Below are positions 1 through 49,019 of a stretch of 64,000 bases of DNA, piece after piece. Each line of letters opens with the position of its first letter. The stretch's first letter is position 1. This DNA comes from Tubiluchus corallicola (taxonomy: Eukaryota > Priapulida > Priapulimorpha > Priapulimorphida > Tubiluchidae). The notes under the pieces are model-generated. The model searched no databases and was not told the origin of the DNA. It saw only the letters and a list, made by a program, of their open reading frames with translations. The DNA is taken from assembly GCA_030141605.1 (NCBI GenBank), contig JAQGDQ010000501.1:1-64000 (forward strand), written 5' to 3'. The position numbers were made by a program, and so were the translations under genes.

Positions 1-1710
1 ATGCATAGAGTAGCTCTGTGTGTTTAGACTCCAAGCTAACGCCAATTTACTTGTGGGATCTGGTACTGCAGATATGTTTAGAACTCCAAGGACTCTTTAA
101 AAACTCACAGTCAAAGACTGATGAGGGAAAGGTGTTTTTGAACATACATGATTACATGTTGAACAGGCCAACAGGTAACACGCCTTTTGTACTGAATACG
201 TTCGTGACAGCCCCAAGACAATTTCGCATGCTAAACACAGGAGAGATGTCATAAGATGATGCGTCCATACTACTAACAATATTCTAGGAAAGTAGGACTT
301 ATTTTGGTTAATCTGGCTAAGCTTTTTATTTTTCGCCACTGTGGAATTTCATGATAAAGTAGTAGTATCAACTCATGGTAGGCATGCAAATGCATATCAA
401 TTCGAGAAACAGGTAAAGATTTGTTCACAGACAAAAGATTCAAAGAAAACCTACCTGGATGCATTTTCTCACATTTACTTTATTTTATATTCGAGGTTTT
501 ACTTTGCGCAGTTTGCAGTAGTAATACGAAGCTTAAAATATTGAATAATATCAACTACGATAAAAGATCTAATCTTATATTTGAACACTGTTAGAACACA
601 TTAAACTTGACGTAGGCCGAATACTGTTGGTGGTAGTATTGCTTCTATTAGCAGGCTGCCAGACACTCAAAGCAGCAAAAGTGATGGTAACACAGTATTT
701 TGTATTGGGAATATATCACGTATGTACGTCCACACACGTTGCCACTCACTGTTGAGTTTGTTAGCTTGGAAAGAAGTCAGCTGAAAAACAATCCAAACAG
801 ATTTTATGAATCCTTGTTTATTATGTTGTGTCTACAGCAGACAGAGATTCTCTGTCACAGTCAGGGCCACATTAGGACAAAACTGGGGAACTCATTTGGA
901 GACTTTCTGCTATAAGCTAATTGCTAAGGCTCAAAACACCTTGTGAGTTTGATGCCTAATGCTGTAGCGTTCAATGTGGTTGGCAAGTCTGCTCCGTGGA
1001 TTTCTTTCTTCACTAGTTAACTTTTTTGCTAACTTTGTTAGTTTTTGGTAAAACTAGTGAAGTGAACAATACCTGTACCCCAACAGTATTCAGCCTACAT
1101 CAAGTTTAATGTGTTCTAACAGTGTTCAAATATAAGATTAGATCTTTTATCATAGTTGATATTATTCAATATTTTAAGCTTCGTATTACTACTGCAAACT
1201 GCGCAAAGTAAAACCTCGAATATAAAAATAAAGTAAATGTGAGAAAATGCATCCAGGTAGGTTTTCTTTGAATCTTTTGTCTGTGAACAAATCTTTACCT
1301 GTTTCTCGAATTGATATGCATTTGCATGCCTACCATGAGTTGATACTACTACTTTATCATGAAATTCCACAGTGGCAAAAAATAAAAAGCTTAGCCAGAT
1401 TAACCAAAATAAGTCCTACTTTCCTAGAATATTGTTAGTAGTATGGACGCATCATCTTATGACATCTCTCCTGTGTTTAGCATGCGAAATTGTCTTGGGG
1501 CTGTCACGAACGTATTCAGTACAAAAGGCGTGTTACCTGTTGGCCTGTTCAACATGTAATCATGTATGTTCAAAAACACCTTTCCCTCATCAGTCTTTGA
1601 CTGTGAGTTTTTAAAGAGTCCTTGGAGTTCTAAACATATCTGCAGTACCAGATCCCACAAGTAAATTGGCGTTAGCTTGGAGTCTAAACACACAGAGCTA
1701 CTCTATGCAT
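1..1710. repeat. Large fold-back inverted repeat
   Basis: Positions 1-about 640 are repeated in inverted orientation at about 1070-1710 around a spacer of roughly 420 bp. The pairing is coordinate-exact (n pairs with 1711-n) over at least the outer 590 bp, with only a few substitutions, and weakens near 600-645. Short ORFs inside the arms occur as mirror pairs, so they are shadows of the repeat rather than genes. The left arm starts at the window edge, so the outer boundary and any target-site duplication cannot be seen. It lies 5' of the first recognised exon of the tectonin/EGF gene, probably in an upstream intron. It could be a fold-back transposon or an inverted segmental duplication. Confidence 0.9.
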
Positions 1711-1900
1711 TGTGCCAGAATGGAAAACTTGGGAATGACACTAAATTAAGAATTGAAAAATAGAATGGATTTCATGCCGAGAAAAGGTATTTAGGTGAGT
1801 AGATCACCGTTCAGCACCAGGTAGAACATTGACGCCTTAAAAAATCAACAATTATTGTTCTTTGCCGATATAATTTGTTCACTTTTTGCAAATTTTCAGG

Positions 1901-40194
<38,294 letters not shown>

Positions 40195-40439
40195 AGAAAG
40201 TCAACATTCGTTACATTGCGCTAGCAAATGTACATTCATATAGCACAGTCAAAATAATAGTTCACAGATTTTATTAGTTTTTCTATGTATGTCTGATGCT
40301 TATTTATGTCATTTATTTAGAGCATGCAGTTAATAACAGAATTAAATAGATAAATAGGAACAGAATTAAAACAATATTTATTGATTCTACGTGTTAGTTT
40401 TTTAACTTTGATAATGAAAAAAACTGTTATTTTTATTTG

Positions 40440-41250
40440 CATTTAGGTCCAAGTCTACGTAGAATGTAGAATTGATTGTTAAGCCAAAGTCCACGTAGAC
40501 TGTAGAATTGATTGTTAAGCCCAAGTCCACGTAGATTGTAGAATTGATTGTTAAGCCCAAGTCAACGTAGATTGTAGAACTGCTTGTTAAGCCCAAGTCC
40601 ACGTAGATTGTAGAATTGATTGCTAAGCCCAAGTCCACGTAGATTGTAGAATTGATTGTTAAGCCCAAGTCCACATAGATTATAGAATTGATTGTTAAGC
40701 CCAAGTCCACGTAGACTGTAGAATTATTTGTTAAGCCCAAGTCCACGTAGACTGTAGAATTGTTTGTTAAGCCCAAGTCCACGTAGACTGTAGAATTGAT
40801 TGTTAAGCCCAAGTCCACGTAGATTGTAGAATTGATCGTTAATCCCAAGTCAACGTAGATTGTAGAATTGATCGTTAATCCCAAGTAAACGTAGACTGTA
40901 GAATTGATTGTTAAGCCCAAATCCACGTAGATTGTAGAATTGATCGTTAATCCCAAGTCAACGTAGATTGTAGAATTGATTGTTAAGCCCAAGTCCACGT
41001 AGACTGTAGAATTGATTGTTAAGCCCAAGTCCACGTAGATTGTAGAATTGATTGTTAAGCCCAAGTCCACGTAGATTGTAGAATTGTTTGTTAAGCCCAA
41101 GTCCACGTAGATTGTAGAATTGATTGTTAAGCCCAAGTCCACGTAGACTGTAGAATTGTTTGCTAAGCCCAACTCCACGTAGATTGTAGAATTGATTATC
41201 AAACCCAAATTGACGTAGATTGTAGAATGGATTGTCAAGCCCAAGTTTAA
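40440..41250. repeat. 36-bp minisatellite (about 22 units) with long antisense ORF
   Basis: Units like TTAAGCCCAAGTCCACGTAG + ATTGTAGAATTGATTG, with substitutions but almost no length change. 36 is a multiple of 3, so the minus strand stays open for 286 codons (41262-40402) as 12-residue repeats of the type NSTIYVDLGLTI, starting MVVFLNLGL. I see no promoter, splice or homology evidence for a protein, so it is listed as a repeat. Confidence 0.93.
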
Positions 41251-41262
41251 GAAAACTACCAT

Positions 41263-42341
41263 GGTTTAAAAGCGCAAACATGGCCTAATGAACTGTGCTA
41301 TAGCTTCACATTGCTCGTGCTTTCGTGGTAAATGGCATAGTTATTATTCGTGCTTATAATCTTTTTTATGAAGTCTCCATGTTTCATGTAATGACAGCTA
41401 TGTATTAAAATATAACATGCAAAGTTTATTTAACCATTTCGCCTATTCGCCACAATGGGAAAAGTGAAGATGCCACTTCAAGCTAATCAGTGCTTAGTTT
41501 ACATTTACGTTTGTATTAGACGAAGGTTTTGTCACCAAACAACTTTACATGTAGTTTCAGGTGGCTGTTATTTTGGCTGTATGAACGTCGTCTTATACCT
41601 TCACCCCTAAAATAAAATTACAAATTTGCGGCAAATGTGGTCCTAACTCTAGTCCTGAGCTCCCAAATTACCACAGGGCAAATATCTGCAGTATAAATGA
41701 TTGGTTAATCTAGTTCAACAAATTTCATTTTAGTAATTTTTAAAGCAAGTTTAATCTAGTAAGTGCTAACACATTTTATAATTAAATAAACACAATAACA
41801 ATCGACAAAATTTGTGAATCGTGATTATATAATTCTGAACTATCGGTGAGTTAATGCTAGCTTTTTTACCAAAATTATGAAGTACATGTGGTGTTATACA
41901 TATCTTTTATGTAATAATTGCTCTTGTTTACTACATTATGGCTCTTAGAGAAAGAGGATACAGTAACTGCTTGTGTTTTGGATATAAGCACGTGGTGCCT
42001 CCTGGTGTTTGTTTTTCCTAGTTTAGACAGGTGAGCTAGGTTAGGAAATAGGCCATTGGCCTCATTTCACAGCTAGGATATGAAAGAAGTGACTCGCCGG
42101 TATGCGGCAAAGATGTAAGTTTCATTTCTTCACATTTCGTCATGTCTTGTTATTATTAATTATCATTATACCAGTTACTTAATGTTTTGACGTTGGTTTA
42201 GCAGAAAGAATTTTTAATTTTTCTTCAGATAAAACGAAGTCGAACGCATGTCGCGTACAGTTTTATATCTCAGTCCGTGTACCTAGACGAGACGACCATA
42301 TTGCTTTCGAAAACAGAACACCTGGACAAGGCTAGTACAGC
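41263..42341. other. Intergenic, nothing recognised
   Basis: AT-rich sequence without credible exons. It separates the 36-bp minisatellite from the SAP-domain ORF. Confidence 0.5.
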
Positions 42342-42870
42342 ATGGCTTCCGGGCAAGGACAAGATTTGTTGAGACTAAATGAAGAACAGCTTCAGCAAAA
42401 ATCCCCACAAGAGTTAAGAAAGTTGCTACGGGATAAGGGATTACAAGTCGCTGGAAGCAAAGCAGAATTAGTCCAACGAGTACTGGACAGCGAGATTACT
42501 GCAGAGGTAACCACACCTACTTCAAAGAGTGAGAGTGTTGAAACGGCTCGTGACCAATCAGGGGAGTAACGCAAAAGGACAAAACCACGTCCAGCAGTGT
42601 GAAAACTTCTGCAACAAACTTAAGCAGGCTTGATTTGCATGCCTTGAAAATTAAAGAACAGAAACTAAAATTACAAACCATGGAGACCAAACATTTGCGC
42701 ATGCAAAAGGCTAGTCAGGGGTCTGCTAGTTCAGATGTGGTTTCGCCTGTAGCCAAAGAAATATCAAGTGCAGAAAAGGTCAATGAGTGGATTGAAAAGT
42801 CACACAAAGATATCACAGAAGTCTCGTCACCTGAAGGGCTCATCAACCTGGCTCATGAAAACGTACCTGA
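42342..42870 (+). pseudogene. SAP-domain ORF, frameshifted
   Basis: An ATG ORF (42342-42569) carries an N-terminal SAP motif: LNEEQLQQKSPQELRKLL, then LQVAGSKAELVQRVL, the helix-turn-helix DNA-binding module of SAF-A/Acinus/PIAS proteins. The frame breaks at a GGGG run near 42561 and continues in another frame with a charged, probably coiled-coil segment (LKIKEQKLKLQ...) to about 42870, where LINE sequence begins. It may be a gag-like protein of a retroelement or a broken host gene. A GTATGC at 42875 resembles a splice donor but coincides with the LINE junction. Confidence 0.6.
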
Positions 42871-42871
42871 C

Positions 42872-43500
42872 AAGGTATGCTTGATTATGGAAAGGAGTAT
42901 CTGGTTTACAGGAAAAACGGGGAGTCATGTGGCGGAGGAATCGCCTTACTTATGCGAAAAACAATAAAAAGTGTGTCTAGGTGCAATGAAACGGAAGTAG
43001 CAGCTGTTGATTTAATCAGCACTGCTTCATCAAGACTCGTTTTTTGCTATTGTCCACCACGAGCTGACATTGTATATATTAACAAACTCTGTGACACTAT
43101 AAACTCTCTGTGTAATGTACACTATCCTACCATTGTGATTGGCGATTTTAACTTGCCACTTTTTGAGTGGACCAGTTTTACTTATCCTGTCTCAGCCACG
43201 TATGAAAAGTTTGCTAATTGTATTCTTGAAAATGTAGTGTGTACAAAGTTCTACGTGTAATGATAACATTTTGGACCTTGCTTTTGCAACACTGGTATCA
43301 GAAGGGATTGGCTGTAGTGTAGTTTAAAATGGTTTGAATCCACTTACCGTCAGCTCGCTTTTCTATTGCTGCCTCATCCTCGTGGAACGATCTTTCCACA
43401 ATCCATTTATTTGCACCAGGCAGGGTCTATGACCACTTTCAAAAATAACTCAAGAGCGCTTTCTTTTCAAAAAAGCCTATTATAGACGAACGATACTACA
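42872..43500 (+). mobile_element. LINE remnant: endonuclease piece and 3' coding end
   Basis: At 42877-43260 an APE-type endonuclease segment is readable: EYLVYRKNGESCGGGIALL, LVFCYCPPRAD, and the catalytic-site motif IVIGDFNLPLFEW. The N-terminal part of the endonuclease is missing. From about 43350 another frame gives ARFSIAASSSWNDLS, typical of the last residues of CR1/L2-like polymerases. The central reverse transcriptase is absent, so the copy is 5'-truncated and internally deleted. Confidence 0.8.
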
Positions 43501-43765
43501 ATTATGTTTTTAATTTATTTTCATTTTCTAGTTGTTTTAGTTAACATAAACTTTATAATAGCTTATTGTTTAACAAACCTGTGTATTTTGTTCTATTTTC
43601 ACTATACCTTAATCTATAATTTTATCAAAGTGTGGTTTCTTACTGTATTAGGCATTTTATTATGAACTCGATGCTCGTACTGTAGGTCTATTAATTTAAT
43701 ATTTTCTAATTATAGCTACTATGTTAACTGCAGTAAACAGCGATGAGACCCATGCTGTTTAAAAA

Positions 43766-44301
43766 ATCAACTATTATTGTTATTATTATTATTATTTCTA
43801 TTTTTTATTATTATTGTTGTTGGCATCCTTCTGTCTCGGAAGACAATGAAATGTGCGCCAAGAGAGTCCAATCCTTGAATGTCTCCAGGGCACACGGCTG
43901 GGCAAGGTGTAAGGAGATCCTGAGTTGCCCAGACAACAGGAACCCCCTCTCTTCATCCCTGGTGTAATACAGAGGAAAGCGGAGCTATACGTTTGGCACC
44001 AGGTTGGCTGCAGGAGCTGCCGGAGTCAGTGAGCATGCTGGACTGGTCCGCCTTCGGGGCTCCACTCGGAAGGTTTACTCCTCTACGCATGGCCATTGGG
44101 TCACTTGACCTCCTCCGCCCTCTAGCCGTTGGCAGCTTGTACAGCTCCTCCGCCTAGTTTGAGATACAGTGTGGGCATCCCGCAAGCCTACAGCGCCTGG
44201 TATTTCTAAGCGGTCACCCATCCAAGAACTAACCAGGCTCTACGTTGCTTGACTTCGGTGATCAGACGAGACCCGGCGTTTTCAACGTGATTTGGCCGTA
44301 G
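43766..44301 (-). mobile_element. 5S rRNA-derived SINE with AAT tail
   Basis: Read on the minus strand: a 5S-like head (44301-44186), a body of about 365 bp, a GACAGAAGGATGCCAACAAC end near 43820 and an AAT-rich tail. GC content is clearly higher than the surroundings. The head-body-tail layout matches 5S-headed SINE3-type elements. An ATT tract also borders the head (44302-44598), so it either landed in, or helped seed, a microsatellite. Confidence 0.85.
44186..44301 (-). rRNA. 5S rRNA-like sequence (head of SINE)
   Basis: The minus strand begins CTACGGCCAAATCACG, then has GTCTCGTCTGATCACCGAAG, GCCTGGTTAGTTCTTGGATG and ends near GCGCTGTAGGC, which lines up with eukaryotic 5S rRNA including the internal promoter region. 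Several substitutions, and continuation into a SINE body, make it a retroposon head rather than a working 5S gene. Confidence 0.85.
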
Positions 44302-44366
44302 TTGTTGTATTATTGTTATTATTATTATTATTAAAATTATTATTATTATTATTATTATTATTATTG

Positions 44367-44425
<59 letters not shown>

Positions 44426-44440
44426 GTTATTATTATTAAA

Positions 44441-44506
<66 letters not shown>

Positions 44507-44546
44507 ATTATTATTATTATTATTATTATTATATTATTATTATTAA

Positions 44547-44577
<31 letters not shown>

Positions 44578-44598
44578 ATTATCATCATTATTATTATC
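44302..44598. repeat. (TTA)n microsatellite
   Basis: About 300 bp of TTA/ATT repeat next to the 5S-like SINE head. The poly-Leu and poly-Ile ORFs are artefacts. Confidence 0.96.
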
Positions 44599-44716
44599 CA
44601 AACCAATTTATGCAGGCACTTCAAAGCATTCATTAGTTTATTATTACAACAACACAACTTTTATTTAAAACTGTAATTTACAACTGATTGAAAAACATGT
44701 GCAAATGATTCGATAG

Positions 44717-44812
44717 CAATCAGCTATCATCATCAGTGGTACACTGTAGTACCAATAGTGTACAACTGGTTTGTTGTTTGCACAGTGTACCACTGATGAG
44801 GGCAGCTGATTG
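44717..44812. repeat. 30-bp-stem inverted repeat (hairpin)
   Basis: Arms 44717-44746 and 44783-44812 pair with about four mismatches around a 36-bp loop. They share TCATCAGTGGTACACTG and its complement. A possible small MITE remnant. Confidence 0.8.
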
Positions 44813-45086
44813 TTTTAATATTTACTGCAACTGGGGAAGCAGAAACCCCAGACTTGAAAGAAACTTCAGTCATTAAGCATTGAAACGTGCATGGCACTAT
44901 CAAGCTGGTACACCCTTAAAACACAAGCTTGTTGACAGACTCTCATTGTCCTAGCCATGTTATTATAGCAGCGTCTTCAAGTTATTGTACTTTATTAAAA
45001 CTACTGAATGTTGCCTAAATTGCCATAGGTAATTGTAGAAAACAACAATTTATTACACCAATGTAATGCAGAATCTATATATTAAT

Positions 45087-45276
45087 TCTACTGGTATGTT
45101 ATATATATATAATATTCGAGGCTAGATATGGATAGATAGCCCGTTTAGCGGTGGGTGTAATAGGCACATTTAGAATTCGCGAGAGGGCCACGGCGAATTG
45201 AGGACTATGTAGGATGTTCGCATATTTTTTATTATACGTGTATTTTTACGCAAAATTTTTGCGGGACCTTTGCTAG
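45087..45276 (+). mobile_element. Helitron-like non-autonomous element, copy A
   Basis: Starts TCTACTGG after ATTAAT. It ends with the perfect stem-loop CGCAAAATTTTTGCG (45249-45263), nine bases of spacer and CTAG followed by T. These are the features of Helitron termini (5' TC, 3' hairpin close to CTRR). The interior shares the ATAGATAGCCCGTTTAGCGG-type block with copy B. Confidence 0.55.
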
Positions 45277-45413
45277 TGTATAATTAATCTAGTAGAAACG
45301 CGTATAATTGTACTTTCAGACCACATTTAAGAACACCGATTTTTTTAACTTAAGGTTTAGGACGTAAATGCTAATTAATCAGGGAAAATTTTAATCTCGA
45401 TTTTGCGTTTCAG

Positions 45414-45656
45414 GTAGTTGTCTTTACGCATGCTCAGCATGGCGGCTGCTACGGATACCGACCCAGTGCTTATTATGGATACATTCAGAAGAGTAATCCC
45501 AGCCACAGATCATACGTTTACTTCCAGCGACATACTATCCCGTATGAAGACTTGTACGATTCCACATACACTGATCATTACGTGTTCCATACATCTACTT
45601 ATTATACTTATCAAAGCTACGGCAAATACAGCAGTGGTGGTGGTGGATACCACTAA
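45414..45656 (+). CDS. Possible terminal exon, Tyr/Gly-rich
   Basis: After an acceptor-like tttgcgtttcag, 80 codons are open to TAA at 45654. The translation is unusually Tyr-rich (GCYGYRPSAYYGYIQ, HTSTYYTYQSYGKYSS, GGGGYH). The composition looks selected rather than random and resembles low-complexity Tyr/Gly tails of structural or RNA-binding proteins. No upstream exon is recognised. A competing ATG frame (45418-45705) is also open but has no recognisable character. Confidence 0.35.
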   Translation, partial: VVVFTHAQHGGCYGYRPSAYYGYIQKSNPSHRSYVYFQRHTIPYEDLYDSTYTDHYVFHTSTYYTYQSYGKYSSGGGGYH

Positions 45657-45997
45657 GGCCTGCAGCATAGAAACGTGCGTTTTGCATAGTTTCTCACGAG
45701 TGTGAATTGGTGGTAGAAATTTAACCTGATAACTGGCCTATAAAGCACCTAGGCCTAGTTCATATATCATATGTGTAATGGGCCTAATAAGTAAATCATA
45801 ATGTGCTTGTTCTGCAAATAATAATTTGTATGTAAGCAACGCTCCTGAAAACATCGTTCATGCAATATAACTTATATAATAGGTATTAAATCAAAGCAAT
45901 GCGATCATAGTTATGGTAGCTTAAAGTCAGTTGCGATTAGCATCATTATTACTGTTATCTCATAAGTAGTATAACATCTATACTCTTATATTAATAT

Positions 45998-46001
45998 TCT
46001 T

Positions 46002-46039
<38 letters not shown>

Positions 46040-46792
46040 ATTCGAGGCTACAGCTTCGACGACGGCACCATTTGCGGCGATCTATATATCAAACAAAAGG
46101 TCTCGATCTAGTGTCGTCTCATTGGGGGTTTATTTTTCGAATCGGGCCCACCGCGAGGAACGGGGGGGCGAAAAACCTCTAAAAATGGCCATTTTTCGGC
46201 CGTTTTTTGCAAAAATTATACGCCTGAGATATAGAGAACGGGGATGGACCGAGGGGGGTGCTGGGTAAAGATAGATAGCCCGTTCAGCGATGGGTGTCAT
46301 AGGCCTATTTAGAATTCGCGAGAGGGCCACGGTGTCCCGTAACGGGCGTTTTCCCGGACCCAACTCGTGATTTTTTCGTAATTTTGACCAAACATCCTGC
46401 GGGAAAAACGTTCTGGCGGCGCCTGGTGGGACTCTCGGAAGGAGATATATAGCTCTTTAGAAAGAGGAAGAACGGGGCTACACGATGATGTGGGCTATAT
46501 TTTAGGGCAGGTCCACCGAGAGGAGTACTGGCGAGTTAATTAGGAGTTCTATTTTCGGCAATTTTCGCTTAGAAAACTGTTGACGCAAAGACATTGTTGT
46601 GACGTCATCCATTGTACTCTACTCTGCTTATAACTTTAATTCAGCAAAAAGCTACAGGCTTTGCGTTAGTTAAACAAACAGTAGGCATGATGTTACGGGC
46701 TTTGTGTTATAAATGAAGACTAGGTAGGACGTTCGCGTATTATTGATTACACGTGTATTTATACGCAAAATCTTTTGCGAGGCCTTTGCTAT
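45998..46792 (+). mobile_element. Helitron-like non-autonomous element, copy B
   Basis: Begins TTCTTGG + (TA)n and AAGATTCGAGGCTACAGC. The 3' hairpin CGCAAAATCTTTTGCG lies at 46764-46779, and the end reads CTAT instead of CTAG. It is the longest of the related copies. A minus-strand 77-codon ORF in it has no recognised character. Confidence 0.55.
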
Positions 46793-46879
46793 TTATTATA
46801 TTATAGCACATATTTTCAACTTTGTGAAAAATGTTTGGAATGGTTTTGTTGTAATGCTGTGCTGTTGGTGCTTGTGCTA

Positions 46880-47140
46880 TAGGTGTCGTCATCATTGCCA
46901 CCACCATCATCATCATCATCAACATCATGATCACCACGTGAGGTGGTGGATTTGATGTGGTGTGGTGGTGGTGTGCTTTGTGTGTTGTGCTATGGATGGT
47001 GTGGTGGGGTGATAGGGTGTATGGGGTGTAGTGTGGGTAGTGTGGTATGGAGTGGGTGGCATGGTGTGTGGGTGGAGTGGTATGGTGTGGTGCAGTGTGG
47101 TGTGATGAGGTGGAGTGGTGTGGTGTGGGTTGTGTGTTGA
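46880..47140. repeat. CAT-rich and TGG-rich simple repeats
   Basis: A CATCAT tract (46895-46935) followed by about 200 bp of G/T-only TGTGG-type repeat, giving strong strand asymmetry. Overlapping ORFs are artefacts. Confidence 0.9.
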
Positions 47141-47146
47141 TTTGTG

Positions 47147-47176
47147 CACAAAATTCTTTTTGTGGGGTTTGGCTAG
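47147..47176 (+). mobile_element. Helitron-like 3' terminus, copy D
   Basis: The hairpin CACAAAA/TTTTGTG (47147-47164) is followed by GGGGTTTGG and CTAG|T, then ATATTAAT, the same context as after copy C. The 5' end of this copy is not identified. Confidence 0.4.
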
Positions 47177-47970
47177 TCGTATATTAATTTGCTAACATAA
47201 CGCAATTCTTTATGATTAAAAGTTGTATAACTTTAAACTTCCATTATAGCCTATATAAACGACACTGGTCATGATGCTGTCAAGTAACTATATGTCTTAA
47301 GGCTTAGAAAAACTCTTTTACCACAATTGTGTAGTAAAGTTTTATAATTCTGTTATCTTGCCTCTTTACTAAAAGGTATTATAGTGGTTATGTCATGTAT
47401 TTATCATTGTATATATTGTGTGAAATGTCTAATAATGACAAATTCTACTAAAAAGTTTACAAAAAAGATCCTAGGAACTAATTTATCAAATGTGTTACTA
47501 GTATATATTTTTATGACAAAATTAACAAAAAGTTAATCTATGACGTCTTATTACTATCATCTTAACACATCGTTTTAATGACACAATTTAGCGTAATTGC
47601 TGTGTGGCAATTAGACCAGACACAGATAAAATATTGCACTACAAGAAGAAAAACTTGTACCACGCTCGACTGTCGAATGCTCATCAGTTTTAAAGTACAA
47701 GAAAGCACTTTTTATAAATAAAGGTTGAACAATTCGTCTTGAAATTTTATACGACTTACATGCTCTATTATTGCTACAAAGGTTGCGTTAGCAGTAACGT
47801 TAGCAGAAAATTTAAACTCCCGCGGTGACCGTTAGCCGCAGCTATCTTAACGGTAACAAGTTTAGATAACATTGGGTAAAGTTTGAAAACATTTGTAACA
47901 AATTCTTGATTAACTAAGCAAACGTTTAAATTACTTTATATTCATGTCACTAAGATCAATAATATGTTTC
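47177..47970. other. Intergenic, nothing recognised
   Basis: AT-rich sequence between the Helitron-like cluster and the polycystin-related pseudogene. No exon or repeat identified. Confidence 0.5.
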
Positions 47971-47978
47971 TAATGAAT

Positions 47979-48500
47979 CAGTGGGAGTGCTGTTTTACCA
48001 ATAGATGCACACATTTTAAATCGCTAAGACGTTTCTTTTCTAGTTACATAAGTCGTTCAGACAGGTAGGCGTTATGCAAAGTAACATAACTTTGTATGAA
48101 AACTTTTTTGAACACACTTTAAAAATCCCTTTCCATTCCTTAAAGCATTACATATCTACAACACTGCACCTCAGTTTCAATACTCAGCGTGTCTTCACAA
48201 ACAAAGTCAGTATGCATAATACATCTTGTCACTGTCTCTCAGTGGGAGTGCAGTTTTACCAATAGATGCACACATTTTAAATCGCTAAGACGTTTCTTTT
48301 CTAGTTACATAAGTCGTTCAGACAGGTAGGCGTTATGCAAAGTAATAAAACTTTGTATGAAAACTTTTTTGAACACACTATAAAAATCCGTTTCCATTCC
48401 TTAAAGCATTACATATCTACAACACTGCACCTCAGTTTCAATACTCAGCGTGTCTTCACAAACAAAGTCAGTATGCATAATACATCTTGTCACTGTCTCT
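47979..48500. repeat. 261-bp tandem duplication
   Basis: 47979-48239 and 48240-48500 are nearly identical, both starting CAGTGGGAGTGC. The duplication lies inside the decayed polycystin-like copy. Confidence 0.92.
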
Positions 48501-48660
48501 CACCTGAACTGAGAATTTTGACGACAGTGTTGATGTTTTTTCATCTGAAGGCATATTTTGATTTCGTCATTTGTATTGCAACGAAGAAAGCAATTCACAT
48601 TATGATTACTACATTTGTGGACTAGCGCAAAATTTGTACGGCGTACAATATGCAGTCACT
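48060..48660 (-). pseudogene. Decayed fragment of a polycystin Cys-rich region
   Basis: The plus strand at 48500-48640 aligns with 53935-54080 inside the neighbouring polycystin gene (shared CTGAGAATTTTGACGACA-like, GCATTTCACATTATG-like and CTGCATTTGTAG-like blocks). 48148-48230 aligns with about 53850-53930. The reading frame is broken by indels and by the 261-bp duplication. It is therefore a remnant of a second, related gene copy in the same orientation. Confidence 0.7.
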
Positions 48661-49019
48661 TCTGAACCACCAGAAAGCATTTGCGAATCTTTGATGGGTG
48701 TTATTTGTAGACTTCTTGGAAGACAAACAACTTCCAGGAAATGCCCTTTTGTTTTTGCCTTAGTACCATATCATGTACTAAAAAGTTCGTTGTGGTAATT
48801 TAAGAGCGATTTTGAGAGTTCTTTGAACAGAGAAAAAGTGGTGTTGAAAGGCACTGCAGTTCACTAAAACACTCCCATTGAACTGAACAGGAATAGTGTA
48901 GTTCTAAATTCCATTTTGCAGACTTTTCTCTATGAATTCATGCTCATATAAATAGCGTATCAATACGCTTTTCGATTAATTGCACAATTATAAAGAAAAT
49001 CAGTAAACTTGATTACTCT

